A stretch of 64,000 bases of DNA from Erwinia sp. 198 (GTDB lineage Bacteria; Pseudomonadota; Gammaproteobacteria; Enterobacterales; Enterobacteriaceae), in NCBI RefSeq assembly GCF_003937915.1, contig NZ_RHUM01000014.1:77803-141802 (forward strand), read 5' to 3'. Made by a program: the position numbers and the translations under genes. Below the pieces are notes generated by a model that had not been told where the DNA came from, ran no database searches, and was given only the letters and a program-made list of their open reading frames with translations. Of this stretch, positions 44,830-55,278 are shown piece after piece. The first letter of the stretch is position 1; every line of letters begins with the position of its first letter.

Positions 44830-45768
44830 ATGAAGTTTATCCGCGGCATACATAACCTCCGGGAGCAGCATCGCGGCTGCGTTCTCACCATTGGCAATTT
44901 CGATGGCGTACATCGCGGCCATCAGGCGCTGCTGTCCCGGCTGCGCGAAGAAGGGCGTAAACGTAATTTACCGGTGGTGGTGATGCTGTTCGAGCCGCAA
45001 CCGCTGGAGCTGTTTGCGGCCGATAAAGCGCCTGCGCGGCTGACGCGACTGCGCGAAAAACTTCGCTACCTGGACGAGGCGGGCGTGGACGCGGTGCTTT
45101 GCCTGCGTTTCGACCGGCGTTTTGCCGCGCTGTCGGCGCACAGTTTTGTCGCCGATCTGCTGGTCGATAAGCTGGGCGTACGGTTGCTGGCGGTCGGCGA
45201 CGATTTCCGCTTTGGCGCTGGTCGCGAAGGGGATTTCCTGTTATTACAGAAAGCGGGCGCCGACTACGGTTTTGACGTTATCAGCACCCAGACTTTTTGC
45301 GACGACGGCAGGCGCATCAGCAGCACGGCGGTGCGCCAGGCGCTGGCGGAAGACAACCTGCCGCTGGCGGCCACGCTTCTGGGGCACCCTTTCAGCATCT
45401 CCGGCCGCGTAGTGCACGGCGACGCGCTGGGCCGTACCATCGGCTTTCCCACCGCTAACCTGCCGTTAAGACGCTATGTTTCGCCGGTAAAAGGCGTGTA
45501 TGCCGTCGAGGTCCGCGGCCTGGGCGACAGGGCACTGCCCGGCGTCGCCAATATCGGCACGCGCCCCACGGTAGCGGGCATACGCCAGCAGCTGGAAGTG
45601 CATCTGCTGGACGTTGCAATTGACCTGTACGGGCGCCATATAGAAGTGGTGCTGTGCGAAAAAATACGAAACGAGCAGCGTTTTTCCTCGCTTGACGCGC
45701 TCAAAGAGCAAATTGCTAAAGACGTGGTGGCGGCCCGAACTTTTTTTGGGCTGAGCGCACCGGTTTAA
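44830..45768 (+). CDS. ribF: Bifunctional riboflavin kinase / FAD synthetase
   Basis: A 312-aa enzyme making FMN then FAD. The N-terminal FAD-synthetase domain has T-I-G-N-F-D-G-V-H-R-G-H and I-S-S-T-A-V-R; the C-terminal flavokinase domain (~185-310) has G-R-T-I-G-F-P-T-A-N-L and N-I-G-T-R-P-T. It is the first gene of the conserved ribF-ileS-lspA-fkpB-ispH run. Confidence 0.98.
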   Translation: MKFIRGIHNLREQHRGCVLTIGNFDGVHRGHQALLSRLREEGRKRNLPVVVMLFEPQPLELFAADKAPARLTRLREKLRYLDEAGVDAVLCLRFDRRFAALSAHSFVADLLVDKLGVRLLAVGDDFRFGAGREGDFLLLQKAGADYGFDVISTQTFCDDGRRISSTAVRQALAEDNLPLAATLLGHPFSISGRVVHGDALGRTIGFPTANLPLRRYVSPVKGVYAVEVRGLGDRALPGVANIGTRPTVAGIRQQLEVHLLDVAIDLYGRHIEVVLCEKIRNEQRFSSLDALKEQIAKDVVAARTFFGLSAPV

Positions 45769-45798
45769 ACAGAAGCGGAATACGGAATCGAGAATCTG

Positions 45799-48606
45799 AT
45801 GAGTGACTATAAATCTACCCTGAATTTGCCGGAAACGGGGTTCCCGATGCGTGGCGATCTGGCCAAACGCGAACCGGGAATGCTGCAACGTTGGTATGCT
45901 GACAACCTGTACGGCATCATCCGCGAAGCCAAAAAAGGGAAAAAAACCTTTATCCTGCATGACGGCCCTCCCTACGCGAACGGCAGCATTCATATTGGTC
46001 ACTCCGTCAACAAGATTCTGAAAGACATTATCGTTAAGTCCAAAGGCCTGGCGGGCTTCGATTCGCCTTACGTGCCGGGCTGGGACTGCCACGGTCTGCC
46101 TATCGAACACAAGGTCGAGCAGATGATCGGCAAGCCGGGCGAAAAGGTCACGGCGGCTGAATTCCGCGAGGCGTGCCGTAACTATGCGGCAGAGCAGGTT
46201 GAAGGCCAGAAAAAAGACTTTATCCGCCTTGGCGTGTTGGGCGACTGGGATCGTCCTTATCTGACGATGAATTTCCAGACCGAAGCCAATATCATCCGTG
46301 CGCTGGGCAAAATCATCGGCAACGGCCACCTGCATAAAGGCGCCAAGCCGGTGCACTGGTGCCTGGACTGCCGATCCGCGCTGGCGGAAGCGGAAGTGGA
46401 GTACTACGACAAAACTTCTCCTTCTATCGACGTGATGTTTAACGCGGTGGACGCCGACGCCGTGCGCGCTAAATTCGGTGCTGACAGCGCGGAAGGCCCG
46501 ATCTCGCTGGTGATCTGGACCACCACGCCGTGGACTATGCCGGCTAACCGCGCTATCTCTCTGCATCCGGAATTTGACTACCAGCTGGTACAGATCGAAG
46601 GCCACGCGCTGATCCTGGCGAAAGACCTGGTGGAAAGCGTGATGAAACGTGCCGGCGTCAGCGACTGGCAGGTGCTGGGCGAAGCCAAAGGCGCGGCGCT
46701 GGAGCTGCAGCCTTTCCGTCATCCTTTCCTCGACATCACTTCTCCGGTGGTGCTGGGCGAGCACGTAACGCTGGAAGCGGGTACCGGTGCGGTGCACACG
46801 GCGCCAGGCCACGGCCCGGACGACTACGTTATCGGCCAGAAATACGGCATCGAAGCGGCCAACCCGGTCGGCCCGGATGGACGCTACCTGCCGGGCACAT
46901 ACCCAACGCTGGATGGCGTAAATGTTTTTAAAGCCAACGATATGATCGTTGAGCTGCTGCGTGAAAAAGGCGCGCTGCTGCACGTTGAAAAACTGCTGCA
47001 CAGCTATCCGCACTGCTGGCGTCACAAAACGCCCATCATTTTCCGCGCCACGCCGCAGTGGTTTATCAGCATGGATCAGAAAGGCCTGCGCGAACAGTCG
47101 CTGAAAGAGATCAAAGGCGTGCAGTGGATCCCGGACTGGGGCCAGGCGCGGATCGAGTCTATGGTCGCCAACCGTCCTGACTGGTGTATTTCACGCCAGC
47201 GCACCTGGGGCGTGCCGATGGCGCTGTTCGTGCATAAAGAGACCGAGCAGCTGCATCCGGACACGCTGGCGCTGATGGAAAAAGTGGCGCAGCGCGTCGA
47301 GCAGGACGGCATCCAGGCCTGGTGGGATCTGGACGCGAAGGAGCTGATGGGCGACGACGCGGAAAACTACGTCAAGGTGCCGGATACGCTGGACGTATGG
47401 TTCGATTCCGGCTCTACCAGCTACTCGGTGGTGGATGCGCGTCCGGAATTTGAAGGCCACGCGCCGGATATGTATCTGGAAGGCTCGGATCAGCATCGCG
47501 GCTGGTTTATGTCCTCGCTGATGATTTCCACGGCGATGAAAGGCAAGGCGCCCTATCGCCAGGTGCTGACGCACGGTTTTACCGTGGACGGTCAGGGACG
47601 CAAGATGTCCAAGTCGATTGGCAACACCGTGTCGCCGCAGGACGTAATGAACAAGCTGGGCGGCGATATTCTGCGCCTGTGGGTCGCTTCTACCGACTAC
47701 TCCGGCGAAATGGCAGTATCGGACGAAATCCTGAAGCGCTCTGCGGATGCCTATCGTCGTATCCGTAACACCGCGCGCTTCCTGCTGGCTAACCTGAACG
47801 GCTTTAACCCGGAAACGGATATGGTCAGCCCGGAAGAAATGGTGGTGCTGGATCGCTGGGCCGTAGGCCGTGCGAAAGCCGCGCAGGAGGCGATTGTCGC
47901 CTCTTACGACAGCTACGACTTCCACGAAGTGGTACAGCGCCTGATGCAGTTCTGCTCGATTGAGATGGGATCCTTCTACCTGGATATCATTAAAGACCGT
48001 CAGTACACCGCCAAAGCCGATGGCCTGGCGCGTCGCAGCTGCCAGACCGCGCTCTACTACATCGCGGAAGCGCTGGTGCGCTGGATGGCGCCGATCATGT
48101 CGTTTACTGCCGATGAAATCTGGAACGAGCTGCCGGGCAAACGCGAGAAATATGTCTTTACCGAAGAGTGGTACGACGGGCTGTTTGGTCTGGCGGAAAG
48201 CGAGTCGATGAACGATGGTTTCTGGGCGGAGCTGCTGAAAGTGCGCGGCGAAGTCAACAAGGTGATTGAGCAGGCGCGCGCCGACAAGCGCGTGGGCGGA
48301 TCGCTGGAGGCAACCGTCACGCTGTATGCCGACGCCGACCTGGCGCAGAAGCTAACCAGCCTGGGTGATGAGCTGCGCTTCGTGCTGCTGACTTCCGGCA
48401 CGCAGGTCGCGGATTACGCGCTGGCCACGTCCGAAGCTCAGCAAAGCGAGCTGGTAAAAGGCCTGAAGATCGCGCTGCATAAAGCGGAAGGCGAGAAGTG
48501 CCCGCGCTGCTGGCACTACGCGACCGATATCGATCGGGAAGCCGAAATCTGTGGCCGCTGCGTCACCAACGTCAGCGGCGCTGGCGAACAGCGTAAGTAC
48601 GCGTGA
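45799..48606 (+). CDS. ileS: Isoleucyl-tRNA synthetase
   Basis: A 935-aa class I synthetase (E. coli 938). HIGH motif in [13 protein letters not shown] in [10 protein letters not shown], the CP1 editing domain between them, and C-terminal zinc cysteines C-P-R-C-W and C-G-R-C. It charges tRNA-Ile and edits Val-tRNA-Ile. Its stop overlaps the lspA start. Confidence 0.99.
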   Translation: MSDYKSTLNLPETGFPMRGDLAKREPGMLQRWYADNLYGIIREAKKGKKTFILHDGPPYANGSIHIGHSVNKILKDIIVKSKGLAGFDSPYVPGWDCHGLPIEHKVEQMIGKPGEKVTAAEFREACRNYAAEQVEGQKKDFIRLGVLGDWDRPYLTMNFQTEANIIRALGKIIGNGHLHKGAKPVHWCLDCRSALAEAEVEYYDKTSPSIDVMFNAVDADAVRAKFGADSAEGPISLVIWTTTPWTMPANRAISLHPEFDYQLVQIEGHALILAKDLVESVMKRAGVSDWQVLGEAKGAALELQPFRHPFLDITSPVVLGEHVTLEAGTGAVHTAPGHGPDDYVIGQKYGIEAANPVGPDGRYLPGTYPTLDGVNVFKANDMIVELLREKGALLHVEKLLHSYPHCWRHKTPIIFRATPQWFISMDQKGLREQSLKEIKGVQWIPDWGQARIESMVANRPDWCISRQRTWGVPMALFVHKETEQLHPDTLALMEKVAQRVEQDGIQAWWDLDAKELMGDDAENYVKVPDTLDVWFDSGSTSYSVVDARPEFEGHAPDMYLEGSDQHRGWFMSSLMISTAMKGKAPYRQVLTHGFTVDGQGRKMSKSIGNTVSPQDVMNKLGGDILRLWVASTDYSGEMAVSDEILKRSADAYRRIRNTARFLLANLNGFNPETDMVSPEEMVVLDRWAVGRAKAAQEAIVASYDSYDFHEVVQRLMQFCSIEMGSFYLDIIKDRQYTAKADGLARRSCQTALYYIAEALVRWMAPIMSFTADEIWNELPGKREKYVFTEEWYDGLFGLAESESMNDGFWAELLKVRGEVNKVIEQARADKRVGGSLEATVTLYADADLAQKLTSLGDELRFVLLTSGTQVADYALATSEAQQSELVKGLKIALHKAEGEKCPRCWHYATDIDREAEICGRCVTNVSGAGEQRKYA

Positions 48607-49112
48607 TGAGGCCTCTTCTTTCGACCGGACTGCGCTGGCTGTGGCTGGTGCTGGTGGTGATCGCCGTCGACTTCGGCAGCAAGCAGTGGATTATGAATAC
48701 GCTGATGCTGCATGAGTCGATGACGGTAATGCCGTTCTTTAACTTTTTCTACGCGCACAACTACGGTGCGGCGTTCAGCTTCCTGGCGGATAAAGGCGGC
48801 TGGCAGCGTTGGTTCTTCGCCGCTATTGCGGTGGCGATTGCCGTCGCGCTGCTGGTGATGATGTACCGCACCGAAGCCAGCAAGAAGCTGAACAATATCG
48901 CTTACGCGCTGATTATTGGCGGCGCGTTGGGCAATCTGTTCGATCGCGCCTGGCACGGCTTTGTGGTCGATTTTATCGACTTCTACGTGGGCGACTGGCA
49001 TTTTGCCACGTTTAATATCGCAGACTGCGGCATCTGTATCGGTGCCGCGCTGATCGTGCTGGAGGGCTTTTTAACGCCCGCCGGCAAAGCGAAAAGGGCA
49101 GGGCATGACTGA
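48606..49112 (+). CDS. lspA: Lipoprotein signal peptidase (signal peptidase II)
   Basis: A 168-aa inner-membrane aspartyl protease with four transmembrane segments that removes prolipoprotein signal peptides. Catalytic aspartates are in [10 protein letters not shown] and F-N-I-A-D-C-G. ATG 48606 shares a base with the ileS stop (TGATG). A GTG at 48603 is possible but adds only one residue. Confidence 0.97.
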   Translation: MRPLLSTGLRWLWLVLVVIAVDFGSKQWIMNTLMLHESMTVMPFFNFFYAHNYGAAFSFLADKGGWQRWFFAAIAVAIAVALLVMMYRTEASKKLNNIAYALIIGGALGNLFDRAWHGFVVDFIDFYVGDWHFATFNIADCGICIGAALIVLEGFLTPAGKAKRAGHD

Positions 49113-49575
49113 TTCTGTACAGCATAACAGCGCGGTGCTGGTGCATTTCACTTTAAAACTCGCCGACGGCTCTACGGCGGAATCAACGCGGGATAACGGC
49201 AAGCCCGCGCTGTTCAGCCTGGGCGACGGCAGCCTTTCCGGCGAGCTGGAAGAGCAGCTGCTGGGCCTCGCGCCTGGCGACAAAAAAGCGTTTTCGCTGG
49301 GCCCGGATGCCGCTTTCGGCCAGGCCAGCCCGGATCTGATCCAGTATTTCTCGCGCCGTGACTTTACGGAAGCGGGCGAACCGGAAGTCGGTGCCATCAT
49401 GCTGTTCAGCGGCATGGACGGCAACGAAATGCCGGGCGTGATCCGCGAAATCTCCGGAGATTCGATTACCGTGGACTTCAACCATCCGCTGGCCGGACAA
49501 ACGATTCACTTTGAGGTAGAAGTGCTGGAAATCGATCCGGTACTGGAGGCGAACCATGCAAATCCTGCTGGCTAA
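49105..49575 (+). CDS. fkpB: FKBP-type peptidyl-prolyl isomerase FkpB
   Basis: 156 aa (E. coli 149). Starts [14 protein letters not shown], with the G-A-I-M-L-F insert-in-flap region and [13 protein letters not shown] typical of SlyD/FkpB. It overlaps lspA by eight bases and ispH by 20 bases. It accelerates prolyl isomerisation in the cytoplasm. Confidence 0.96.
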   Translation: MTDSVQHNSAVLVHFTLKLADGSTAESTRDNGKPALFSLGDGSLSGELEEQLLGLAPGDKKAFSLGPDAAFGQASPDLIQYFSRRDFTEAGEPEVGAIMLFSGMDGNEMPGVIREISGDSITVDFNHPLAGQTIHFEVEVLEIDPVLEANHANPAG

Positions 49576-50509
49576 CCCACGCGGCTTTTGTGCCGGCGTC
49601 GATCGTGCCATCAGCATCGTCGAGCGCGCGCTGGAGATGTACGGCGCGCCTATCTACGTGCGGCATGAAGTGGTGCACAACCGTTACGTGGTTAACAGCC
49701 TGCGCGAGCGTGGCGCTATCTTCATTGAAGAAATCAGCGAAGTGCCGGACGACTCGATTTTGATCTTCTCCGCGCACGGCGTTTCTCAGGCGGTGCGGGC
49801 GGAAGCCAAAGCGCGCAATCTGACCATGCTGTTCGACGCGACCTGTCCGCTGGTGACCAAAGTGCATATGGAAGTGGCGCGCGCCAGCCGTAAGGGCACG
49901 GAAGCGATCCTGATTGGTCATGCCGGCCATCCGGAAGTGGAAGGCACCATGGGCCAGTACAGCAATCCGGCTGGCGGTATGTATCTGGTGGAGTCGCCAG
50001 CGGATGTTTACAGGCTTCAGGTCAAAAACGAAGATAACCTCTGCTTTATGACCCAGACCACGCTTTCCGTGGACGACACTTCCGAAGTGATCGACGCGCT
50101 GCGCGATCGCTTTCCGAAGATCGTCGGGCCGCGTAAAGATGATATCTGCTACGCTACCACCAACCGTCAGGAAGCGGTGCGCACGCTGGCGAAGGATGCG
50201 GACGTGGTACTGGTGGTCGGTTCACGCAACTCTTCCAACTCCAACCGTCTGGCCGAGCTGGCCCAGCGCGCGGGCAAACTGGCGCGGCTGATCGATTCGG
50301 CGGACGATATCCAGGAAGCCTGGATCAAAGACGTCGGCTGCGTGGGCGTTACGGCGGGCGCTTCCGCACCGGATATTCTGGTGCAGCAGGTTATCCAGCG
50401 TCTGCGCGAGCTGGGTGGCGAAGCGGCCATCGAGCTGATTGGCCGTGAAGAGAATATCGTGTTTGAAGTACCGAAAGAACTGCGTGTGGACGTTAAGCAG
50501 GTCGACTAA
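49556..50509 (+). CDS. ispH: 4-hydroxy-3-methylbut-2-enyl diphosphate reductase
   Basis: 317 aa (E. coli 316); the [4Fe-4S] enzyme that ends the MEP isoprenoid route. Cluster cysteines are in [14 protein letters not shown] and V-G-C-V-G-V-T-A-G. It is the last gene of the operon and is followed by a strong terminator. rihC, dapB and carAB, which follow in E. coli, are absent. Confidence 0.98.
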   Translation: MQILLANPRGFCAGVDRAISIVERALEMYGAPIYVRHEVVHNRYVVNSLRERGAIFIEEISEVPDDSILIFSAHGVSQAVRAEAKARNLTMLFDATCPLVTKVHMEVARASRKGTEAILIGHAGHPEVEGTMGQYSNPAGGMYLVESPADVYRLQVKNEDNLCFMTQTTLSVDDTSEVIDALRDRFPKIVGPRKDDICYATTNRQEAVRTLAKDADVVLVVGSRNSSNSNRLAELAQRAGKLARLIDSADDIQEAWIKDVGCVGVTAGASAPDILVQQVIQRLRELGGEAAIELIGREENIVFEVPKELRVDVKQVD

Positions 50510-50527
50510 CGCCTGACCGTTCGCTAC

Positions 50528-50573
50528 AGCCCGAAGGGAAACATTAATACCGTTTTCGCTTCGGGCTTTTTTT
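50528..50573 (+). terminator. ispH operon terminator
   Basis: AGCCCGAAG (50528-50536) / CTTCGGGCT (50559-50567) with a 22-base loop, followed by seven T. Confidence 0.88.
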
Positions 50574-50723
50574 ATTCTGCCTCATTACGCCTCCTATTCA
50601 GTCTCTCCGTCTTTCTCTGCATAATAAAAAAGTTAAACAGATCAACTTTTCTAATGTTTTGGCTTGATCCCGCGAGCAAAGCTGTTTGTTATAGCGTCAG
50701 GAGCAGTAAAACAGGAGGGAAAT

Positions 50724-50909
50724 ATGGGTCACTACGAAGTAAGAAAATCAGACAAGCAGACGGATCAACCCTGGTATTTTGTGCTGGTTGCCAACAATCA
50801 TGAAATTATCGCCACCAGCGAGATGTACGCCAGCAAACAGGGCGCGCTGAACGGCATTAAGTCCGTACGGGCCAATGCGCCTTCCGAAGAGGTGCGCGAC
50901 AGGAGCTAA
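50724..50909 (+). CDS. YegP-type DUF1508 small protein (single repeat)
   Basis: 61 aa. Y-F-V-L-V-A-N-N-H-E-I-I-A-T-S-E-M-Y-A-S-K-Q-G-A-L-N-G-I-K-type segment is the DUF1508 repeat. E. coli YegP has two such repeats in ~110 aa; here there is one. An excellent ribosome site AGGAGGG (50713-50719) decides the start at 50724. Its function is unknown. It sits at the joint between the ispH and ldcC blocks. Confidence 0.88.
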   Translation: MGHYEVRKSDKQTDQPWYFVLVANNHEIIATSEMYASKQGALNGIKSVRANAPSEEVRDRS

Positions 50910-50989
50910 ACCCGGCGGAGGCGATTTTTCTGCCCCCGCTGTTCAACTTCGCTATGCTTACCCCTTGCCGTTATTGTAAGGAGTCCGCA

Positions 50990-53128
50990 TTGAATATTAT
51001 CGCGATTATGGGACCGCACCACGCGTTCTATAAGGATGAACCCATCCGCGAACTGGATGGCGCGCTGGCCGCCCAGGGTTTTCAAACTATCTATCCCAAA
51101 GACGCCGGCGATCTGCTCAAGCTGATTGAACACAATCCGCGTATCTGCGGCGTAATTTTCGACTGGGATGAGCACGGCTTCGATCTGTGTAGCGAAATAA
51201 ATCAGCTGAATGAGTATCTGCCGCTGTACGCATTTATTAATACGCACTCGACGATGGACGTCAGCGTTAATCAGATGCGCATGGCCATCTGGTTTTTTGA
51301 ATATGGTCTGGGCGCGGCGGAAGATATCGGGCAGCGTATCCGCCAGTATACCGATGAATATATCGATACCATTACGCCGCCGCTGACGAAGGCTCTGTTC
51401 ACCTATGTGAAAGAAGGGAAATATACGTTCTGTACGCCGGGTCATATGGCGGGCACGGCGTTTCAGAAAAGCCCGGTCGGCAGTTTGTTTTACGATTTCT
51501 TCGGCGGCAACGCGTTGAAAGCGGACGTGTCGATTTCGGTCACGGAGCTGGGCTCGCTGCTTGACCACACCGGCCCGCATCTGGAGGCGGAAGAGTATGT
51601 CGCCCGCACCTTCGGTGCCGAGCAAAGCTATATGGTCACCAACGGCACCTCGACCTCTAACAAAATCGTCGGCATGTACGCCGCGCCGTCGGGCAGCACG
51701 GTGCTGATCGATCGCAACTGCCATAAATCCTTAACGCACCTGCTGATGATGAGCGATATCGTACCCATCTGGCTAAAGCCAACGCGCAACGCGCTGGGCA
51801 TTCTGGGCGGCATCCCTAAGCGGGAGTTCACCCGCGAGAGCATTGCGCAAAAGGTTGAGCAGACCGAGCGCGCCAGCTGGCCGGTACACGCGGTCATCAC
51901 TAATTCCACCTATGACGGACTGCTCTACAGCACCCGCTACATCAAAGAGACGCTGGACGTGCCGTCGATCCATTTTGATTCCGCCTGGGTGCCGTACACC
52001 AATTTCCATCCTATCTACAGCGGGCTGAGCGGCATGAGCGGCGACCGCACGCCGGGTAAGATTATCTACGAAACCCAGTCCACCCATAAGCTGCTGGCCG
52101 CTTTTTCGCAGGCCTCGCTGATCCATATTAAAGGGGAGTACGACGAACAAACCTTTAATGAAGCCTATATGATGCACACCACCACCTCGCCGAACTATCC
52201 CATTGTGGCGTCGATAGAAACGGCGGCGGCGATGCTGCGCGGCAACCCGGGCAGGCGGCTGATTAATCGCTCCGTAGAGCGCGCGCTGCATTTCCGGCGG
52301 GAGGTTCAGCGGCTGCGCGAAGAGTCTGAAGGCTGGTTCTTTGATATCTGGCAACCGGAAGGCGTCGACGAGCCGCAGTGCTGGCCGATCCAGCCCGGCG
52401 AGGAAGACTGGCACGGCTTTAACGATGCCGACGCCGATCATATGTACCTCGATCCCATTAAGGTAACGATCCTGACGCCGGGCATGAGCGAGCAGGGCGT
52501 GATGGCGGATGAAGGGATCCCGGCGGCGCTGGTGGCGAAATACCTCGACGAGCGCGGCGTGGTGGTGGAAAAAACCGGGCCTTACAATTTGCTGTTCCTG
52601 TTCAGCATCGGCATTGATAAAACCAAGGCGATGAGCGTGCTGCGCGGCCTGACCGAGTTCAAGCGCGCTTACGATCTTAATCTGCGAGTCAGAAACATGC
52701 TGCCGGATCTTTATGCGCAGGCGCCGGAGTTTTATCGCAATATGCGCATTCAGACGCTGGCCCAGGGCATTCATAATCTGATCCGCGATCACGATTTGCC
52801 AAGGCTGATGCTTCAGGCCTTCGATAAGCTGCCGGAAATGAAGCTGACGCCGCACCAGATGTTCCAGCAGCAGGTGAAAGGCAATGTGGAAACGGTAGAT
52901 CTCAGCAAACTAGTCGGACGAGTGTCGGCTAATATGATCCTGCCTTATCCGCCGGGCGTGCCGGTGGTGATGCCGGGCGAGATGATCACCGAAGAGAGCC
53001 GCGCGGTGCTCGATTTCCTGCTGATGCTCTGCACCATCGGCCGTCACTATCCCGGTTTCGAAACCGATATTCATGGTGCCACCCTGACCGACGAAGGGCA
53101 GTATCTGGTTCGCGTGCTGAAAGCGTAG
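50990..53128 (+). CDS. ldcC: Lysine decarboxylase
   Basis: A 712-aa PLP decarboxylase (E. coli LdcC 713) forming cadaverine. Wing domain 1-129, PLP core with the lysine in T-Q-S-T-H-K-L-L-A-A, and C-terminal domain. The TTG at 50990 is chosen: TAAGGAG (50977-50983) precedes it and M-N-I-I-A-I-M-G-P-H matches LdcC exactly; an ATG at 50954 lacks a site. No cadB or cadC lies nearby and yaeR-tilS follow, so constitutive LdcC rather than acid-induced CadA is favoured. accA, its E. coli neighbour, is absent. Confidence 0.95.
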   Translation: MNIIAIMGPHHAFYKDEPIRELDGALAAQGFQTIYPKDAGDLLKLIEHNPRICGVIFDWDEHGFDLCSEINQLNEYLPLYAFINTHSTMDVSVNQMRMAIWFFEYGLGAAEDIGQRIRQYTDEYIDTITPPLTKALFTYVKEGKYTFCTPGHMAGTAFQKSPVGSLFYDFFGGNALKADVSISVTELGSLLDHTGPHLEAEEYVARTFGAEQSYMVTNGTSTSNKIVGMYAAPSGSTVLIDRNCHKSLTHLLMMSDIVPIWLKPTRNALGILGGIPKREFTRESIAQKVEQTERASWPVHAVITNSTYDGLLYSTRYIKETLDVPSIHFDSAWVPYTNFHPIYSGLSGMSGDRTPGKIIYETQSTHKLLAAFSQASLIHIKGEYDEQTFNEAYMMHTTTSPNYPIVASIETAAAMLRGNPGRRLINRSVERALHFRREVQRLREESEGWFFDIWQPEGVDEPQCWPIQPGEEDWHGFNDADADHMYLDPIKVTILTPGMSEQGVMADEGIPAALVAKYLDERGVVVEKTGPYNLLFLFSIGIDKTKAMSVLRGLTEFKRAYDLNLRVRNMLPDLYAQAPEFYRNMRIQTLAQGIHNLIRDHDLPRLMLQAFDKLPEMKLTPHQMFQQQVKGNVETVDLSKLVGRVSANMILPYPPGVPVVMPGEMITEESRAVLDFLLMLCTIGRHYPGFETDIHGATLTDEGQYLVRVLKA

Positions 53129-53202
53129 TTCCGGAATTGTGCCATTGTCCTGTGCTTCCGGCCTGCGTAAGGTAGCCGGAAGCTTTTATTCAGGAGAAAG
53201 AC

Positions 53203-53589
53203 ATGTTTATCAGGAAAGTGCACCATATCGCTATTATCGCCAGCCATTATGAAACCAGTAAGGCTTTCTATTGCGACGTGCTGGGTTTTACCCTGATGGG
53301 TGAAGTATATCGGGAAGCGCGGGATTCCTGGAAAGGCGATCTGGCGCTGAACGGCGAATACGCTATTGAACTGTTTTCGTTTCCTTTTCCGCCTGCGCGT
53401 CCGGACGGCCCGGAAGCCTGCGGCCTGCGCCATCTGGCATTCAGCGTGGAGGATATCGAGGCGGCAAAGCAGCATCTTGAAGAGAAGGGCGTTAGCTGCG
53501 AGGCGATCCGCGTCGATCCGCTGACCGACAAGCGTTATACCTTCTTTAAAGACCCGGACGGTTTGCCGCTGGAGCTGTATCAGGCGTAA
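53203..53589 (+). CDS. yaeR: VOC-family (glyoxalase-like) metalloprotein YaeR
   Basis: 128 aa. Two beta-alpha-beta-beta-beta modules with metal-ligand positions in V-H-H-I-A-I, E-L-F-S-F, L-R-H-L-A-F and L-E-L-Y. It resembles glyoxalase I, but the substrate is not established. ribosome site AGGAGAAAG (53192-53200) precedes the ATG. The ldcC-yaeR-tilS order is as in E. coli. Confidence 0.93.
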   Translation: MFIRKVHHIAIIASHYETSKAFYCDVLGFTLMGEVYREARDSWKGDLALNGEYAIELFSFPFPPARPDGPEACGLRHLAFSVEDIEAAKQHLEEKGVSCEAIRVDPLTDKRYTFFKDPDGLPLELYQA

Positions 53590-53638
53590 AATAGCGCCTG
53601 GCCGCTGTCGGCCGGGCCTTTTTGCTTCAGGGATTTGC

Positions 53639-54940
53639 ATGTCACTGTCCGATCTTCAACACCATCTTGCCGGACAACGGCAGCTGCTGGTGGCCTTCAG
53701 CGGCGGCCTGGATTCCAGCGTGCTGCTGCACCAGCTGGTCTGCCTGCGTCAGCAGCACGCCCTCGCTTTACGCGCCATTCATATTCATCACGGTCTTAAT
53801 CCGCTGGCGGAAAGCTGGGCGACGCATTGTCGGCAGCAGTGCGCGCGCTGGCAGGTGGCGCTGGAAGTGGTGTATGTGCAGGTCGACGGGCGGGAAAAAG
53901 GCATAGAGGCGGCTGCCCGCGAGGCGCGCTATCAGGCTTTTCGCCAGCACCTTCAGCCCGGCGAATGCCTGTTGACCGCACAGCATCTGGACGATCAGTG
54001 CGAAACGCTGCTGCTGGCGCTGAAAAGGGGCAGCGGGCCGGCCGGGCTGGCCGCTATGCCCGTCAGCGCCAGGCTTGATTCGCATCTGCATCTACGGCCT
54101 CTGCTGACGCAGACGCGCGCGCAGCTGGAGCAGTGGGCGGCAGAACATCAGCTGGGCTGGGTTGAGGACGACAGCAATCAGGATACGCGCTACGACCGTA
54201 ATTTTCTGCGTCAGGTTATTCTGCCCGAACTGAGCGCGCGCTGGCCGCACTTTGCCCGAGCGGCGGCGCGCAGCGCGGCCCTGTGCGGCGAGCAGGAACA
54301 GCTGCTGGATGAGCTGCTGGCTGAATCGCTCCGTTCGCTAATGGATGAAAAGGGCGCGCTGGCGATAGCGCCGCTGGCCGCGATGAGCGACAGCCGACGG
54401 GCCGCACTGCTGCGACGCTGGATAGCGCAGCATCAGGGGCTGATGCCTTCGCGGGATGCGCTGGCGCGTATCTGGCAGGAAGTGGCCTGTAGCCGTGAAG
54501 ATGCGGAGCCGCGCCTGCTGCTGGGTAATGTTGAAATTCGGCGTTTTCGCGGCCGTCTGTACTGGCTGCCGGTCGCCGTATCGGTACGTGATAAGGTGAT
54601 TGGCTGGCCGCTGACGGTCTCGACGCTGGCGCTGCCGGCTAAAATGGGCAGGCTGGTTCGCGGTGACACAGGTACAAAAGTCCGGGCGCCGCAGGCTGAC
54701 GAGACGGTCAGCGTGCGCTTCCAGGCGCAGGGGAAAATACATATTGTCGGACGCGCGGGCAGTCGGCCGATAAAAAAAATCTGGCAGGAGCTTGGTGTGG
54801 CCCCGTGGCTACGCGAGCGTACGCCGCTGCTGTTTTATGGCAATCAGCTGATTGCCGCCGTAGGCGTCTTCGTCACCCGCGAAGGCGATCCAAAAGAGCA
54901 ACCCGGCTGGAAAATCAGCTGGCAACAGGATGAGCAATGA
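53639..54940 (+). CDS. tilS: tRNA(Ile)-lysidine synthase
   Basis: A 433-aa ATP-dependent enzyme that modifies C34 of the minor tRNA-Ile to lysidine so that it reads AUA. The PP-loop is F-S-G-G-L-D-S-S; E-D-D-S-N-Q-D-T-R-Y-D-R-N-F-L-R is the second motif; there is a C-terminal recognition domain. It overlaps the next gene by four bases. Confidence 0.97.
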   Translation: MSLSDLQHHLAGQRQLLVAFSGGLDSSVLLHQLVCLRQQHALALRAIHIHHGLNPLAESWATHCRQQCARWQVALEVVYVQVDGREKGIEAAAREARYQAFRQHLQPGECLLTAQHLDDQCETLLLALKRGSGPAGLAAMPVSARLDSHLHLRPLLTQTRAQLEQWAAEHQLGWVEDDSNQDTRYDRNFLRQVILPELSARWPHFARAAARSAALCGEQEQLLDELLAESLRSLMDEKGALAIAPLAAMSDSRRAALLRRWIAQHQGLMPSRDALARIWQEVACSREDAEPRLLLGNVEIRRFRGRLYWLPVAVSVRDKVIGWPLTVSTLALPAKMGRLVRGDTGTKVRAPQADETVSVRFQAQGKIHIVGRAGSRPIKKIWQELGVAPWLRERTPLLFYGNQLIAAVGVFVTREGDPKEQPGWKISWQQDEQ

Positions 54941-55242
54941 AAAAAGTAATCGCGTCGGCGCTGCTGCTGGCGATCGGTTTTCCCGCCCTGGCGGGCAACG
55001 CGCAGAGCGGCCAGCAAAAAGCGGCCAGCTGTCAGGGCTGTCACGGCGCCGCGGGCAAAGCCGCCGCGCCGTATCCGAACCTGGCGGGCCAGAACGCAGA
55101 CTATCTCGATCATGCGCTCCACGCCTATCAAAAAGGCGAGCGCAGCGGCGGCCAGGCAGAGGTGATGAAAGCTTTCGTAGCGGGACTGAGCGATGAGGAT
55201 ATGGCGGATCTGTCGGCTTACTATGCGGGCCTGAAGCCCTGA
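54937..55242 (+). CDS. Periplasmic class I cytochrome c (c553-like)
   Basis: 101 aa. Signal peptide 1-19 (cleavage near A-L-A-G-N), one haem site C-Q-G-C-H, P-N-L-A-G-Q-N-A-D-Y-L and a candidate axial methionine in E-V-M-K-A-F. The ATGA overlap with tilS implies coupled translation. E. coli lacks this gene here. It is probably a small electron carrier; partner and haem-attachment genes are not in the window. Confidence 0.9.
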   Translation: MKKVIASALLLAIGFPALAGNAQSGQQKAASCQGCHGAAGKAAAPYPNLAGQNADYLDHALHAYQKGERSGGQAEVMKAFVAGLSDEDMADLSAYYAGLKP

Positions 55243-55278
55243 CGACGGGGGGCGGAATAGCTTCCGCCCGATTGGGGG

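Noticed and set aside
45466..47025. 519-codon leftward open frame antisense to ribF/ileS
   Set aside because: It crosses two certain genes and the intergenic gap, is rich in Arg/His/Gln as antisense frames in GC-rich DNA are, and shows no domain.
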